From contig OX411543.1 in NCBI GenBank assembly GCA_948146395.1, positions 31,949,058-32,013,057 on the forward strand: 64,000 nt of DNA, read 5' to 3'. The stretch comes from Fragum whitleyi (lineage: Eukaryota; Mollusca; Bivalvia; Cardiida; Cardiidae). Position 1 is the stretch's first letter; every line of letters begins with the position of its first letter. The notes under the pieces were generated by a model, which saw nothing but the letters and a program-made list of their open reading frames with translations, was not told where the DNA came from and ran no database searches. Positions 1-11,904 of this stretch are shown here, in pieces. Both the position numbers and the translations under genes were made by a program.

Positions 1-513
1 AAATGGTCGCCGCCATAGGAGACATAGAAGATGGTGGATGAAGCAATGGCTAATGCCAGAAAGAAGACTTCGGTTTGGGCAATACAGCACAATCCTAGCC
101 AAACTCAGAGTGGGTGACATCAGTGCGTACCGAAACTTTGCTCGGTTTCTTAATATGTGACTGTTTTGTTTGAAAGTTCTATCAAGAATGGATACCCGGC
201 TGGAAAAAACCTCATCTTTTCCCATCGCTTATAGATATTTGTAAATCGGTTGCTTATCACTGACCGATCGGTGATATTGGTTATAAATAGCTTGTCAATT
301 GCTTATTCGTTTCAAATTTTCACCGATCGAGAATTGTAAACAGTTTAAAAATCCTGATCGGTTAGAAACTTATCTTTTCCAAATAGTTTGTGGTGAGTGA
401 CAAATCGTCTGCAAATCGGCAAGTCTGTTGTATATCCGATTTGGTCGGTTCCATCCTTTCCTGGATAAAACGAACAACCGATCTATCACCGATTGCCATG
501 TGTAACTGCCCCA
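1..513 (+). mobile_element. PIF/Harbinger deletion derivative, right part (5' end outside window)
   Basis: The right terminus matches the right terminus of the complete copy at 47087-48452 and ends in ..GTGTAACTGCCCCA at 513. It is followed by TTA (514-516), which fits the TWA target preference of PIF/Harbinger. From 167 on it tracks the second copy closely, including clusters of GATCGGT/ACCGATC motifs. The left terminus lies before base 1, so TSD and length cannot be completed. Family assignment also rests on the transposase remnant at 2-160. Confidence 0.75.
2..160 (+). pseudogene. PIF/Harbinger transposase N-terminal remnant
   Basis: An open frame enters from the left edge and stops with TGA at 158-160. 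It contains an Arg-rich stretch, then WWMKQWL, then YSTILAKLR and YRNFARFL. This matches the order seen at the start of Harbinger nucleases (Arg-rich run, W-x-x-x-W-L, a Y..LL.ELR-like segment, then YRNF.R). The DDE catalytic region is absent, so the fragment cannot be a working transposase. The same piece, with substitutions, is at 47600-47797. Both copies lose coding sequence just after the Y/F-x-N-x-x-R segment, so the deletion probably predates their spread. The assignment is from motif memory, not a search. Confidence 0.6.
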
Positions 514-1026
514 TTATCTCTTATAATTACATTTAAAGCTTACAGTGTAAGATATTTCCTTAAAGAGACATATTTATATCTTTAGGACTTTTGGGTGTGC
601 AAAGTAACATACTCAAAATTTATTTCATTGATATATAATCTCAAATGAAATAACTAATCTAAGTGCATGAATCTTGATGGAAATAATTGAATTTAAATTA
701 TTAGCTGATCAAGTGTGAAAATGAATGTAAATGATATATTTGAAGAACAATTTTTGGCTGGTAAGAAGTGATACAGACTTCTAACATTTCTGTTGTAAAG
801 AGTACTGTATGTTTTTTCTTGTGAAGGAAGTAGACTTATTACATAATCATAATTTAAGCAGGTTAATGTAATAAGCTGACAATTAGGTTTTCCTTGCTAA
901 TCTGACTAATCTGTATGCTATATGTTTGCACTATCAAAATTCATGTGTGATGTCTCACACAAAAAGAGACTAATTTTTGAAAAAACATATTTGATTCAGC
1001 AGGGATAATTTCCCATTTTTTTCTTT

Positions 1027-1190
1027 TTCAATGGGGTTTTACACCGTTTCAACATTTTGTCAGTTATATTCCATTGGCTGGAGCACCTAACAATGGATTC
1101 CTGGTATTTCTCACACCAGTACTATCATTCATTTCATTCTTCCTAGCCTCCAGCTGCTATCCCACATAGGTCTATGATTATCGACCCATA
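1027..1190 (-). mobile_element. SINE-A copy (antisense)
   Basis: About 165 bp shared by at least nine places in the window. On the plus strand it reads ATGGGGTTTTAC..., GGCTGGAGCACC, CCTCCAGCTGCTATCCCAC and ends near CGACCCAT. The copy at 20008-20217 continues into a tRNA-type B box (complement of GGTTCGATCCCCGG), so the family is a SINE whose 3' tail is the GGGGTTT side. It truncates the gag pseudogene to its right: the gag frame runs directly into this copy. It may correspond to a described molluscan V-SINE such as RUDI, which was not checked. Confidence 0.65.
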
Positions 1191-1194
1191 AAAG

Positions 1195-2336
1195 AAATCG
1201 AAAAGTCACTTTATTGGCCTTTGAATACTCTGAAGCTCTGCAAGTCCATCTACTCTGCAGGAAACCAGGAAGTTTTTGAACAATTGGATTTATCCCAGAA
1301 GAGGTATTCATATGACTAAAGAGATCCTTGTATTGCTCTCTGCCGATAATGGACTCCACTTACGACAATAAATCAGATAAATCATATAGTTTCTTCAGGT
1401 TTTTTACTTCAATTCTTTGGAAGGCTTCCAATTTCCTATGTAATGCCAAGTCGATCATCTCTGGACAGCCATATCTTTCCTCCAATCTCTTCCAAACATG
1501 CTCAAGACCTTGGATGGATCATGTGGATTTGATGCCCTGATATTAAGCGCATATTGTCTAGACTCTTGACCTAGATATCTTATCAACAAATCAAACTCCT
1601 CATTTGGGGACACTTGAATCTCATTGGTTATTGACTTAAACATGCTTTTCCACAATGGAAATGTCTCAGGCCGATCATCAAAATTCATTAGTCTTTGAAG
1701 GGATAAGTCTTTCTTAATCAAGAAATTTGATAACTGATGATAATTATCACCCGGAATAAAGGGACTCACTAGAGGGTTAAGCCTGGTTTGTCGAACTTGA
1801 GGTTCCGACTGAACTTGAGGTTCAGACTGGGCTTGAGGTTCCTACCAAATTTGAGGTTCAGACTTCATCAGAGGTTCATTGTCAAAATTGAAGTCTAGTT
1901 GTAGCACCGGTTTTGGTCTTTCATGGTATGGTATCGCGAAATATTTCGATTCAAATTTATCAGGCTCTGGTGCTTGAGGAAAACTATTAAACAAATCATT
2001 CTCAAAATTAAGTTCCAATTCTGACAGTTCCAATTCCTTCTGTTTGTTTGAAAGTTCAAGTTTGCTTTCTATCTCAACTATTTGCCTCCTTAATTTGGCC
2101 TTCATTATAGTCTCATTTTCTTCCAAAAGTGCCTTATTTTGTTTCAATTCCATCTCTCTCTCCGCATAAGCCAAAGTCAATTTTGATCTTCTAAACTTAG
2201 ACGCAGAGGCCTGAATACTATTTTGATCTGCATTAACCTGCATTTTCTCTGTGTCAGACATCATAGTTCTATTTATATAAGCTTCTTCTTCAATTGTTCG
2301 CAGTCTTTTACTGTCATGCCTCCAAATTAAGAACAA
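1195..2336 (-). pseudogene. BEL/Pao-like retrotransposon gag, broken
   Basis: One reading frame runs from 2336 with an in-frame TAG at 1842-1844. It continues in the same frame to about 1500, then a frameshift moves it into a frame running to a TAA at 1360-1362, after which it stays open until SINE-A. The N-terminal third is a charged coiled coil (about residues 45-110, rich in E, K, L and Q). A Q/S-E-P-Q repeat linker follows. Then comes a gag-like block with NFDDRPETFPLWKSMF, LLIRYLGQESRQYAL, WKRLEERYGCPEM and NPIVQKLP. This resembles the DUF1759-type gag domain at the start of BEL/Pao polyproteins in cnidarians and molluscs (family knowledge). No protease, reverse transcriptase or LTR is visible, so the element is both truncated and mutated. 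A degraded domesticated gag gene is possible but less likely. Confidence 0.65.
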
Positions 2337-3278
2337 CCTTTAATTTCTTGCATGAAGTTTAATACCATTATGAAGTGTGTGGTAAAAGCTGTAAATACAC
2401 AAAGGAAATTCTTACTAAGCTATTCTTTGAAGAGAAATATTCCAGGAAGTATATACCATGATCAATTACACATATCAAAGGTTGCAGTGTGCCTATGCTA
2501 ATAAATGTGCAAACTGATCAGGGTCTACACTGTATTTTGAGACAAATTCTACATGACTTGCAAGTACTGTTATGTTCTACTTTCGCTTTTATAAAAGCTG
2601 CATATTATTGTCAAAACTAAAATTCTGAGTGTGAATTTAGGCCATAAAAGGCATTAATCAATGAAATGATAATAATCAGAGCTTCAGATTTACAGTGGGC
2701 CCGGATCATTTCTCACATCATGACCCACAACTTTCCAACAGTTGGGGTCCTGTGACCCTGTCCTGCTTGGATATGAAACATTTTTACCATAATGAAAATA
2801 TGCTTTGGCCCATCATTTCAGGAAATGACCCACAACTTTTTACCTCATGGGTCAATTGGATCCATCAGTCTTGAAAAGAATCTGAAGCCCTGAATAATTA
2901 CTATGACAGTCTGAAATATTGTTCTTACAATGCATTCAAGAAAAAGTGAAAGTAAACAGAATTTGCGTGACAAGGGAGACAACTTGTGCAAATCATTGCT
3001 GCAAACAGGTCATGGAAGCGTATTTAAAGCCTCCGAAATGGCAAATAATATTAAATGGTAAATTAAAAAGCCATGTCTTTATTGCATACATACACTGGTG
3101 GTGGAAGAAAGCTGCAAATTTTGAAAAACGTTGTGACGAAACCGAACAATCTAACATGGCGTCGCCTAACTGATCACATGAGAAAAACCTGGAAACAAAA
3201 CAGCTAGTTTCGTTCCAACAATCTTTCGCAGGCACTCAGAAAATTGGACACAAGTGTGCTAACATGACAATGACTTTA

Positions 3279-3513
3279 CCCTTGTCATGCTGAATAAATT
3301 TTGGCTAAAAATTTTCATCAAAATCAAAGGGCAAAAAGCACCGAAAGTACCAACTGTAGGTCAATTTTTTATTTTGAAAAACTAATCTATTGACAATTCT
3401 GGTTTGAAAGTGAGAAAAAGATGGTGTAGACTAACATCAGACGGCACATGTGCAGGCTGATGTTGGTCTATAGCTCCTGCCAAAGCAGGAATATTCTGGG
3501 CTCAGCATAAGGG
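3279..3513. mobile_element. TTAA-B MITE
   Basis: Termini are CCCTTGTCATGCTG and its approximate complement CAGCATAAGGG. The right flank is TTAA (3514-3517) and the left flank is TTTA, one base away. TTAA plus CCCTT termini is the pattern of piggyBac-type non-autonomous elements. The interior holds a GCACATGTGC hairpin flanked by TAACATCAGAC and GGCTGATG. Other copies are at 55776-55984 and 60476-60793. Confidence 0.6.
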
Positions 3514-4627
3514 TTAACAAGTTCTGCTCCACCTGTTTGAGGGTTGTCTCAAAATGGAAAAGAAATATTCAAAAATCATCTTTGGAATAATACTTTTGAA
3601 GACTTGAGATATTTGTAGCATAGTATGGGCTAAAATTCATTGAAGAAGTATCTCTAGAGATTTCTCAAATGATTTTGTTTCAAAACTCAATCCTTGTGCA
3701 AGTATAATTCATATTCTCAAAATTGATATTATTCATATTGAAATGCAATCGTTCTGAGGAATCGCATAAAAATCATTATTAAAATTATTCTAACTTTAAA
3801 AAAAAATTTCATTACCACAAGTGATCATCAATGATTTCAATGTCGAAATGCATCATGAAAGGCAGATACTGCCTACCTACGAGGTCTAGGATGGTAAGAA
3901 ATTCTAAACTGGTTGAATTGGACCAGAATTGGTTAAATTTTGTCTCTTAATATAAGGCAATTTTATTTATATCATACTTATTGTAGTGCAATTAACTATG
4001 GCTTATTTTGAAGAACAATATGATACAAGAAAATTGAGTCAAGCAGAGCTTTCAAAGGGAAAGTGGACCTGAACTGGTTAATTGACTGTATTTTCTGCAA
4101 GGCCCTTTAAATTCTATACCTATTTTTAGTACATGTCTACTACATATTGACTGTTGATGACTGATTTAGAATGTTATGTACATGTAGTTCTAATTTGTCA
4201 ACGACGTCTGCATGAAGAGAGTGTTGATGTTGTTGTTGTTGCTGTTGTTATTGTTATAGACTGGAAAGTCTATTATCATTTTTTCCATTCATTTGCCAGC
4301 TTTGATTGTTTGTTGTCGCTTTTATTATCTTTAATAGATATATATCATATTTTATATAAAAAATTTTTTAGCAAAAATGGCAATTTATTGAATCTTAACA
4401 GTTTCAAGCACAATTAGCTCAAATGTTTTCAAGTGAATTATGCAGGCTATCAATCCTGGGTTTTTAAAGTTTAAAGTGACTCAAGCACTTTTCACCTGAA
4501 ACTTATCAAAAATGCCTTTATGGCACTTAATAAGTCTTGTAGGCCCCCTACATTGTACATAGTCTAAAAAAAAAAGTTAAAATGACAAGTTCTTTACCCA
4601 AGTTGAATGGAAGCTAGGGTTATATAT

Positions 4628-4887
4628 GTGACCCGTCATGCAAAAAGGGACCATCCAGGAATTCTGTAAAATGAATTATTGAAAAAGAGTTTTGATCCAG
4701 CATAGGTCAACCAGAAGTCCCATTTCTAACATTCCTTCACTGGAAGGTAGATTCAATATTCTAGATTCAGAAAATAAGCATGGTGCAAAAAGTTATGACC
4801 CTAGTCAGTCTGCGCAGTCCGCGAGGTCTGACTAGGGTCGACACTTTACACGTAACTCAGATGTTCCCTTTTTGTGTGACGGGTCAT
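4628..4887. mobile_element. MITE-1 (GTGACCCGTCA) copy
   Basis: About 260 bp with inverted termini GTGACCCGTCATGCAAAA and TTTTTGTGTGACGGGTCA inside TATATA flanks. It carries an internal hairpin CCCTAGTCAGTCTGCGCAG / GTCTGACTAGGG. Full or partial copies occur at 12839, 21557, 37169, 44351, 57475 and 59745, several interrupted by other elements. The TA-rich flanks fit a TA target but the TSD is not decisive. Confidence 0.7.
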
Positions 4888-5202
4888 ATATATATTTATA
4901 TATATGGTTGTACTATATAGAAAGATAGGCTCAACATTCATCACAATAAATACAAGTGCCCAAACCCCATGTAAATGACAAATAAATGAACACTAAAAGA
5001 TGCAAAAAAAGAGAAAAATGTTGAATTTTATTGAAATGATAAATTGGAATTTTAACTTTCATTTTGAAAAGTTTCAGAGGCATCTGCTTTAAACTGATAA
5101 TAACCTCATTTAGCTTGTTTTCTATGCTTTATCCTTGACCTGTAATAACTCAAGTGATCACAAGTGCAACTACCATGATATCCTATTTAACAATTCAACT
5201 TC

Positions 5203-5552
5203 TTACCGTAAAAATTCTAATAGAGCCCATGCTCTTATAAACCCCCATCCTTCTCATCTGAGGTTGAAATTGTTATTCAACCTTTTCTATGTGATTTTTC
5301 AAAATACTGAAGCCTAACTAACAAAAGCACATGTCCACAAAATCAATGTCACTAAAATTTCAACAGATGTTTTTGCGCCTTTCCCTCAATCAAATGTTAC
5401 TATTTTGAGAAAATTATGTTTATTTTTGGCAATTTTTCACCGTTGTAATAGAAAAGTATACAGGGTAGACTCCAATAAAAGCCCATCCCTTTTTAATGGA
5501 AATACAATGATTCTTATAGAACCCTTAGGTTCTTATAAAGCTTTTACAGTAT
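5203..5552. repeat. Probable TIR repeat (TACCGTAAAA termini)
   Basis: The left end TTACCGTAAAAATTCTAATAGA faces GCTTTTACAGTA at the right. Both sides carry paired GAGCCCATGCTCTTATAA-like and TTCTTATAGAACCC-like segments. Only one copy is seen, so the borders are approximate. Confidence 0.35.
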
Positions 5553-5610
5553 CCCCCATAGGTTAATGACTACCAATCCAATTTGTAAGAACAAATACAT
5601 GTCAGAAAGA

Positions 5611-5746
5611 ATGTGTGCGGCTGGAGCATCCAGCAATGGATTCCTTGTATTTCTCGTACCCTTACTTCCATAACATCCTTTCCTTGCCTTCAGCTGCTAT
5701 CCCACAAAGGCATATGATTATCCACCCATTTGCGGAAGACAAATAT
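5611..5746 (-). mobile_element. SINE-A fragment (antisense)
   Basis: Matches the SINE-A core from GGCTGGAGCA through CAGCTGCTATCCCACA to TGATTATCCACCCATT. The GGGGTTT tail side is missing. Confidence 0.6.
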
Positions 5747-6089
5747 CAGCTGATGATCCAAATCAGGCACACTTATTTCCATTTTTTTTATTGGTGGAAG
5801 ACAAATTCATTTAATCAAATGTCGCATGAAAAATGGAGATCAAAATTTAGATTAACATGAAACTTTCAAATGAAAAATATTTTATGTGAGGACGGAATGT
5901 TTAAATTTGTATGACTGCTTTTTGATGTCATGGTGGTTTCTAATTTTTTGAAGAAAAAAAAATCCTGGAAATCTAATGTCTGTCCATTGAGGACTGTTTA
6001 GCCACCGTGTCTTGTATTATAAAACAATGGGACTAGCAACTTCCCTTTTATAAGGCTGTCAGAAGACAGGACATATTATTATGTGATCA

Positions 6090-6310
6090 TCCATGATGTC
6101 CCAGCATCCCAGTGCCTGTTGTCTGTTAATCTGTCCAGAGTTTATCTCTGTCTACCTATATCTAATTGACTTGTAACTTCGTGGTTATTTTCCTCTATTT
6201 TCCATGATTACGGAGTAAAGTGCACAAGAATCGTGACTTTACATAGCTTTATCTCTCATGATTATGGAGTGTAGTGCATAAGAATTGTAACTCTACATAT
6301 TTTTCAATTT
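6090..6310. repeat. Dispersed repeat related to 30365-30610
   Basis: Shares an ordered set of phrases with the later copy: GACTTGTAACTTCGTGG-like text, CATGATTACGGAGTAAAGTGCA and a repeat of that phrase. Diverged; borders uncertain. Confidence 0.35.
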
Positions 6311-6491
6311 CTGAGCTATTTTCCTTTGTTGATTTTCATATAAGGAAATCCAACAGTTTAAAGGATGTATTTTGTGATTATTTACCACCTTTTTCCATTT
6401 GATATCCAATATGAGAAGACTTAAAAAAGGGCAGAGGTGTACTTATTGAATAAGTTGTAGTCACAATACTTTCATTTAACAGGGTTGACAT

Positions 6492-6669
6492 ATGAATCAA
6501 AGATGTAGGAAATGTAGTTATCTTTTATTCAAGTACGCAAACTTATGGTTCCTGAGCTTGATTGTCTCTTCAGAAGAGATATGAATCAAAGATGTAGGAA
6601 ATGTAGTTATCTTTTATTCAAGTACGCAAACTTATGGTTCCTGAGCTTGATTGTCTCTTCAGAAGAGAT
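6492..6669. repeat. Exact 89-bp tandem duplication
   Basis: 6492-6580 is repeated without a change at 6581-6669. Each unit begins ATGAATCAAAGATGTAGG and ends CTTCAGAAGAGAT. Perfect identity in non-coding DNA means either a recent duplication or an assembly artefact. Confidence 0.9.
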
Positions 6670-6859
6670 TATATATAGACATGTTGAATTGATGTCTTGC
6701 TCACCATCACATAAATGACTACTTACCACATAAAAAAGGTGCCTCTGAAATGTTGTTGCCTTCTTCATGTTATACTGGTCCTCAAATGCATGAAAATTAA
6801 GGTAACAGGTCCATTTACCCTCTTTACACTGTGTTTTGCCCAGGGTTTATTAAATGGAT

Positions 6860-7180
6860 TGACCAAAAGGTGAGGCGATTCTGGGTCTTGATAATAACCC
6901 CGGGACACAACGGGCCGCCCCGGGACATTTCATAACTAAAAAATAAGTTAACTAAAATCATTAGGCAATATGAAATTGATTATATAAATGTACACTTGGT
7001 AAAATAAAAATAAGAATTCAAACCATCCCGGGACTCATGTAATATTACCTTTTGTGTGTGTTTAATAAACCTCGGGACAAGCCGTTTTATCAGTGTAATG
7101 ACATATCTCATTATATGATGTGTTCCGGGATGCCTCATTAAGTCCTGGGTGTCCTGGTGCGTCCCGGGATGAATTTTAAG
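6860..7180. repeat. CCCGGGA-rich segment with rough inverted ends
   Basis: CCCGGGAC/CCGGGAT motifs recur six or more times in otherwise AT-rich DNA. The outer parts (GCGATTCTGGGTCTTG near 6873 and AAGACCGGTCGATTCCC near 7180) are imperfect inverted repeats, suggesting an old TIR element. Single copy in the window. Confidence 0.35.
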
Positions 7181-7195
7181 ACCGGTCGATTCCCT

Positions 7196-8835
7196 CTATT
7201 TGTTTCTACCCAACCCATTGAATTTATCAGACCACATGTTCTACACATTTTGTCGAAGTATTGTGACCAAAATGAACATCATCTTAGTAGTTTTTGCTTG
7301 TTTACCTTGTATCTGATAGATTAATTTTGCCATTTCTATCTGCTATCAAATGTCAAAATTTAAAAGAAATTGAATATTTTATTATTTTTTTACTTCATTC
7401 AATCTGTGTATGTTGGATTAATTATTATTTGATTAAATATATTAAATACATATGTTTTATTATTATTTTTATTATTATTTATCAACTAAAGAAAACAGAG
7501 AGTACATTCTTATGACATGAACCACCCCCCTCCCCCCCCCCCCCAAAAAAAATCAGCTTTGAATTTATAAAGAATACCGATAATAATTTGTTTTTTCTAT
7601 TTATCAAATGAATTATCCTAAGACTTGCCTCATTTTTACTTGAACCTAAAAAATATATGGAGAATTTCTTAACAGAGAAACAAGGATCTTGTTGATATCC
7701 TTTCTATTATGAAAATAATTAACATGAAAATTAACAAAACACCGCTAAGCAATTTATATTTTACTGAAAAGAGGGGTCGAACGGGATTTTCGGCGAACGA
7801 CCCGGGGCGAACAGGAATTAAGGCGAAATGGATGCGGGGCAGACGGACCGAGATTCATAATTAACAAAACTAGATAATACATACTCTGCGATGTCATTTA
7901 CGAAAGATCCTGGAATAATAGATCTGTACCATTTTTTTCGTTTTTGTTGCCGAACTTGATTTCACAGAACACAGGGAAAAGTGTTCATTTTATCGTTATC
8001 AAAGTGGGTAATTTAAACTTTTTTTTGTTAATCGAATAAACATTTCTCCTTGTTAATTTATGTTCGTATGATAAAAGCAGTTTTGATTATGAATTTCAAT
8101 TGTAAACGAAGGTTATAAATATATTTGCTCAATCTTAAGATTTAGCAACCATTCTTAAGAACGGGCAAACAACGGTTGCTCAATCATGAGAATGGCCATT
8201 TTCCCAAGAACGGGCACAACATATACATTGAATGGAACCTTTGTTGCTAGGCAACAGAAGGAGGTGCCATATGTCGTAATGGCCACATCAACCCCTTGAT
8301 GTTTAAAAAACTTCATATTAAATTACCTGGTTGTGTTGTATGCCCCAAATTATATTGAAAAATCTTTTATGGTTTTATTTCTTAGTTGTAGGTAATGGCT
8401 GTATAATTTTGGAAATAAATGACGTCAAATTTCTTAACGAACACAGTCCTTTTATTTGACAACGTCATTCTGAAAAATGGGAGGGTATCCGAATGTATTT
8501 CTATATTGATGTATGCCTAAGTTTTAATAAAAGATTTTGCATTAAATGTCTTTCTTGAAGATATTAGATGGCATCTTTAACAAAATATCTTGATCAAATT
8601 GTTAAATACAAATATTTTCTTTGAAAAATAATGTCTTCCTGAACACACATGCTATGGCGTGAACGCCTTTAAAATATATAAGTCGTCACCTATGATTTTC
8701 AACATTTTTACGTATTTTTTCTCTAAATATTCGTGCAATGGTTATCATAAATCATCAATCTTATCAACCAAATAATTCGTTTTCCCAGTCAATAAAAGTC
8801 GTGCAATTCCTTGAACGATTTGATAGAAGTGATGA
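7196..8835. other. No gene recognised
   Basis: AT-rich, with a C-run near 7526-7545, a GGCGAAC-repeated patch at 7775-7850 and a degenerate inverted repeat around 8140-8215 (AGCAACCATTCTTAAGAACGGG). I see no supported reading frame. Confidence 0.5.
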
Positions 8836-8982
8836 TCTTGTCTAAAAATTTCGAAGCGTTTTTTAATCATTTTGAAGCGTTTTTGAGTGATATGAGAGAT
8901 TACTTGGAATGAATGATTAGAGCGCTGAGCAAGTGGTTTTTGATGGCTGAAGAATGTTAACTTCACGATATGAGTAACTGTA
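8836..8982. mobile_element. MITE-3 fragment
   Basis: Holds the right half of MITE-3: the phrases GGAATGAATGATTAGAGCGCTGAGCAAG and then TTCACGATATGAGTAACTGTA at the terminus. The left half is missing or too diverged to recognise. Confidence 0.55.
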
Positions 8983-9118
8983 TATATAGCCTCCTGCTTC
9001 AATCCCAGTTATCTTAGGTTATCTTGCCATTGGTGGTCCTAATAAAATGCCGGGAAGGATATGGGCCTCCGCCGAGGATCGAACCCATGACACTCCACAA
9101 CAATCTACGGAATAGACC

Positions 9119-9421
9119 TTGTGTGTGTATTTCCGTTTATTTATCGTCGCTACCGTAGCACATGCCCATATGAGCGACGCCCCCAGAAGACGGTTAGTTG
9201 TTGCAGAGGATAGTGCAATGATACATGACGAAGCTACAGCTGAGATCCGCCATATGGTTCTTTAACGTGTTCGGTGTGAAGCACCGTCTTACGGGACTTT
9301 GGTATAACTATCCGAAAGACAGTTAGTTTGTTAGTGTGCCAGCCCGGGAATCGAACCCACGCGATCGAACTTCAATGGTTTTAAAGTCCGGTGCTCTACC
9401 GACTGAGCTAATCGAGCTGAC
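9119..9421 (-). mobile_element. SINE-B, near full length
   Basis: Read on the minus strand it opens with a tRNA-like head. The A box is TAGCTCAGTCGG, the mid segment is GGACTTTAAAACC and the B box is GGTTCGATTCC, ending CCCGGGCTGG. A conserved body follows with the complement of GACAGTTAGTTTG, the phrase ACACCGAACACG, and a GGGGGCGTCGCTCATATGGG / CTACGGTAGCGACG 3' end. The head is not a functional tRNA: it runs into the body and its acceptor stem is disturbed. Related copies are at 16030, 39389 and 40194. The body phrase GGATGAGACGTTAAACCGAG in the 40194 copy resembles a core shared among metazoan SINEs (Nin-DC/Meta type), stated from memory. Confidence 0.75.
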
Positions 9422-9477
9422 AATTTCGGGCCTCCAGCTGCTTGTCCAAGTTAGATTTGCTTGTTGCTCAGAAGGGT

Positions 9478-9643
9478 TTTAGGGTAGCGGACCCGTAATA
9501 GTTCCGCAACATTTCGGAACGCATGATCTTTCACAATGTTTACCAAGGTTTCCTAATGTTAGCATAAGGAAACTTCGGTAAACACCGTTAAAGTTCATGA
9601 CTTCCGAAACGGTGCAAAACTATTACGGATCTACTATCCTAAA
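9478..9643. mobile_element. FB-1 foldback MITE
   Basis: Nearly the whole 166 bp is one imperfect palindrome. It starts TTTAGGGTAGCGGACCCGTA and ends TACGGATCTACTATCCTAAA, with CCTAATGTTAGCATAAGG at the centre. Other copies are at 20329 (partial), 20935, 24233 and 39131 (partial). Confidence 0.7.
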
Positions 9644-10312
9644 TGCCGCTTTTATTTATCTCTCAGTCATAATTCGATGTCAAAAGCATTTAATTATTGA
9701 TTCCTTGACCCCCTGGTGCAATTTGTTCTATATCAAATAAATTTACTTTATAAAACTTTGCTGTTATAGTTATCATTCATAAGTTATCTGTAAAGTATGT
9801 AACATTTTCGTCTGTATATTCACAGACGATCTCAAGTGATGGCCCTGAAATTGCTTTTTGTACTTCTCAATTCTATATCATTGCATACCGTTGTAAGTTG
9901 CTTACATTTTTATTTTATTAATTGTTATACTTTTCGGCATATACAATCCATTTTATAGAAGATATATTCTTACATGAGACTTGATAAAAGATTTGACTTC
10001 TATCCCCACGTAAAAAATACGAATGTTCAGATGAGACATAATTATGCCATTTTCAATAATTTTAACCATATTCCTATTTTTAAATTATAGTCTGGCGTAA
10101 TCTTACTAAGAAAAGATTATGCAAGTGGTGTCTGTTGTAAAAAGCAACGCGATTAAGGAACGCTTTTATTTGTAACAAAAGTGTTATATTCTGCTTGTTA
10201 CACGATATTTTAATTAAGCAATGAGTAATTGACAAACGAAAGAATATTTTTCGAGTCAAAGAATCACAAATAGATATTTACTTCTTTGACTCCCTCGTTT
10301 GCCTTGAACATG

Positions 10313-10455
10313 TAGAAAAGGCGCGCGACTCGTGACCTGAAGGTCCGTGGTTCGAGCCAAAAATCACCGAGGTTGTTTATGTGCAAAAAACACATAAGAT
10401 GGAGTGTTGAAGAACAACCTTAATTGGTATCTTAAGGAGAATAAAGTTGAACCTT
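10313..10455 (+). mobile_element. SINE-C, 5'-truncated
   Basis: Contains a tRNA B-box region (GGTCCGTGGTTCGAGCC), then GTTTATGTGCAAAAAACACA and a tail ending GAATAAAGTTGAACC. It is the same arrangement as the copy at 35318-35553. Confidence 0.5.
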
Positions 10456-11904
10456 TTTTAGGCTTTCAAAATTGTAAAAAAAAAAGCAAATATCACGTAA
10501 CTTTCAAACAAATGGTCCACACCAATAAAACTTGTGGCTTGATACTTCACATATTTAAATTGTGAAATAAATGAAAGAACTTGTGATAAGCATTCCATGA
10601 CATACATTTATACTTTTATAGTTTATCTTCTTACTATCAAATTAGAATTATATAGGTAACGTATATCACATATATTTGACCTCACATATTTGAAAAAAGA
10701 TCTTATGTTGTTGTTAAATCCAATGCAATACATATAATTGAAGACGTTAATCCCTTTCATTGGTATTTCACTTAAATGTAACATACTTAATTAATGAGCT
10801 GCGCGTCATTTTTGAGATGCAAATGTTGATAAATATGGTTTCAAAAGCGTAAAATGAATAGTACTTACACTTATCTTATAATGATGTTCGCACGTCACAC
10901 ATTTTTTTATGTTAAAGATATTTAAAAAAAAAGGTAGAGTTAAAAAGGAAATTAAAAGAAGTTTTAAACTTTTATATTTCATATATCGTATCTTCTTTAA
11001 AATCTATTCTAAATGGGTAACGTATTTTACATATATTTAAAAAAAAAAAACGCATTTTTTACCTCATTTCGTTAGAGTCTTCAAATTACAACTTGTCCTA
11101 CTTTTTGGCTAGTTTTACATCGTTTATTAAAGAACCGTATGTTGTTTGTCCAAAGTGATATTTGCTTATACTAAAGGCCGATTTATCCCTTTTATAGGTT
11201 GTAAAGTGTGACGTCTTTAACATACAAACGTTTGCTAATTTTTCAGAGACAGCAATATTAATATGTAATTTAATCTAATACATTATCAAAATACGAAATG
11301 ATATTAAAGTAAGTTAACGTAAGGTTATAAAATTCTTTCTGAATAGAATCGTATCTCAATAGTCGGTTTTGGGAGGTAAGTCAGCCCTTTTAGTCGAGTG
11401 AAGGGTAGAAAAATGACCTTACATACCGCAACCTAGCATCAAATGCTTTTAAAATTAGAGTCAAGTGGCCCTTTGTTCTTAACTGATGTTGAGAAACTCT
11501 TTTTTTCTTTTAAAAGACGAATCTTATTTCAAAAACTATTAAACCCATAGAATTTGCTTACATTTTAAGTACTTGGTGACCTTTGACCTTGATTGTGACC
11601 TCCTTTATTATTTTATTTTTGGGCAACATGGCAAAATCTGTTCAGGAATGGTTGCCGAAGCTATTTAGCCTAGTGAGACCTTATGTCGCAAAAGTGCCCA
11701 CACTTCGAAAATTTTCGATCTAAACCACCAGTCTAAAGGGCATTCATCTTCTATCACAGTCCACATATTGCCTAATCCTAAATATACTTTGGGTCGTATT
11801 CTGAGTGCGTATAAATTTTAAAATCCTTGTTACGCCTATGCTATTATCTACGAGTTTATAAAGTTTGAAATTGGTAGCACGAACAGTTTATTTATAAGAA
11901 ATTA
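10456..11904. other. No gene recognised
   Basis: AT-rich with several A-runs. The part around 11575-11610 (GACCTTTGACCTTGATTGTGACC) is repeat-like but has no second copy here. Nothing else is supported. Confidence 0.5.

Noticed and set aside
6492..6669. CRISPR-like repeat
   Set aside because: Only two units, no spacers, and the genome is animal.
9340..9421. tRNA gene on the minus strand
   Set aside because: A and B boxes are present, but the acceptor stem is poor and the sequence runs into a SINE body shared with other copies.
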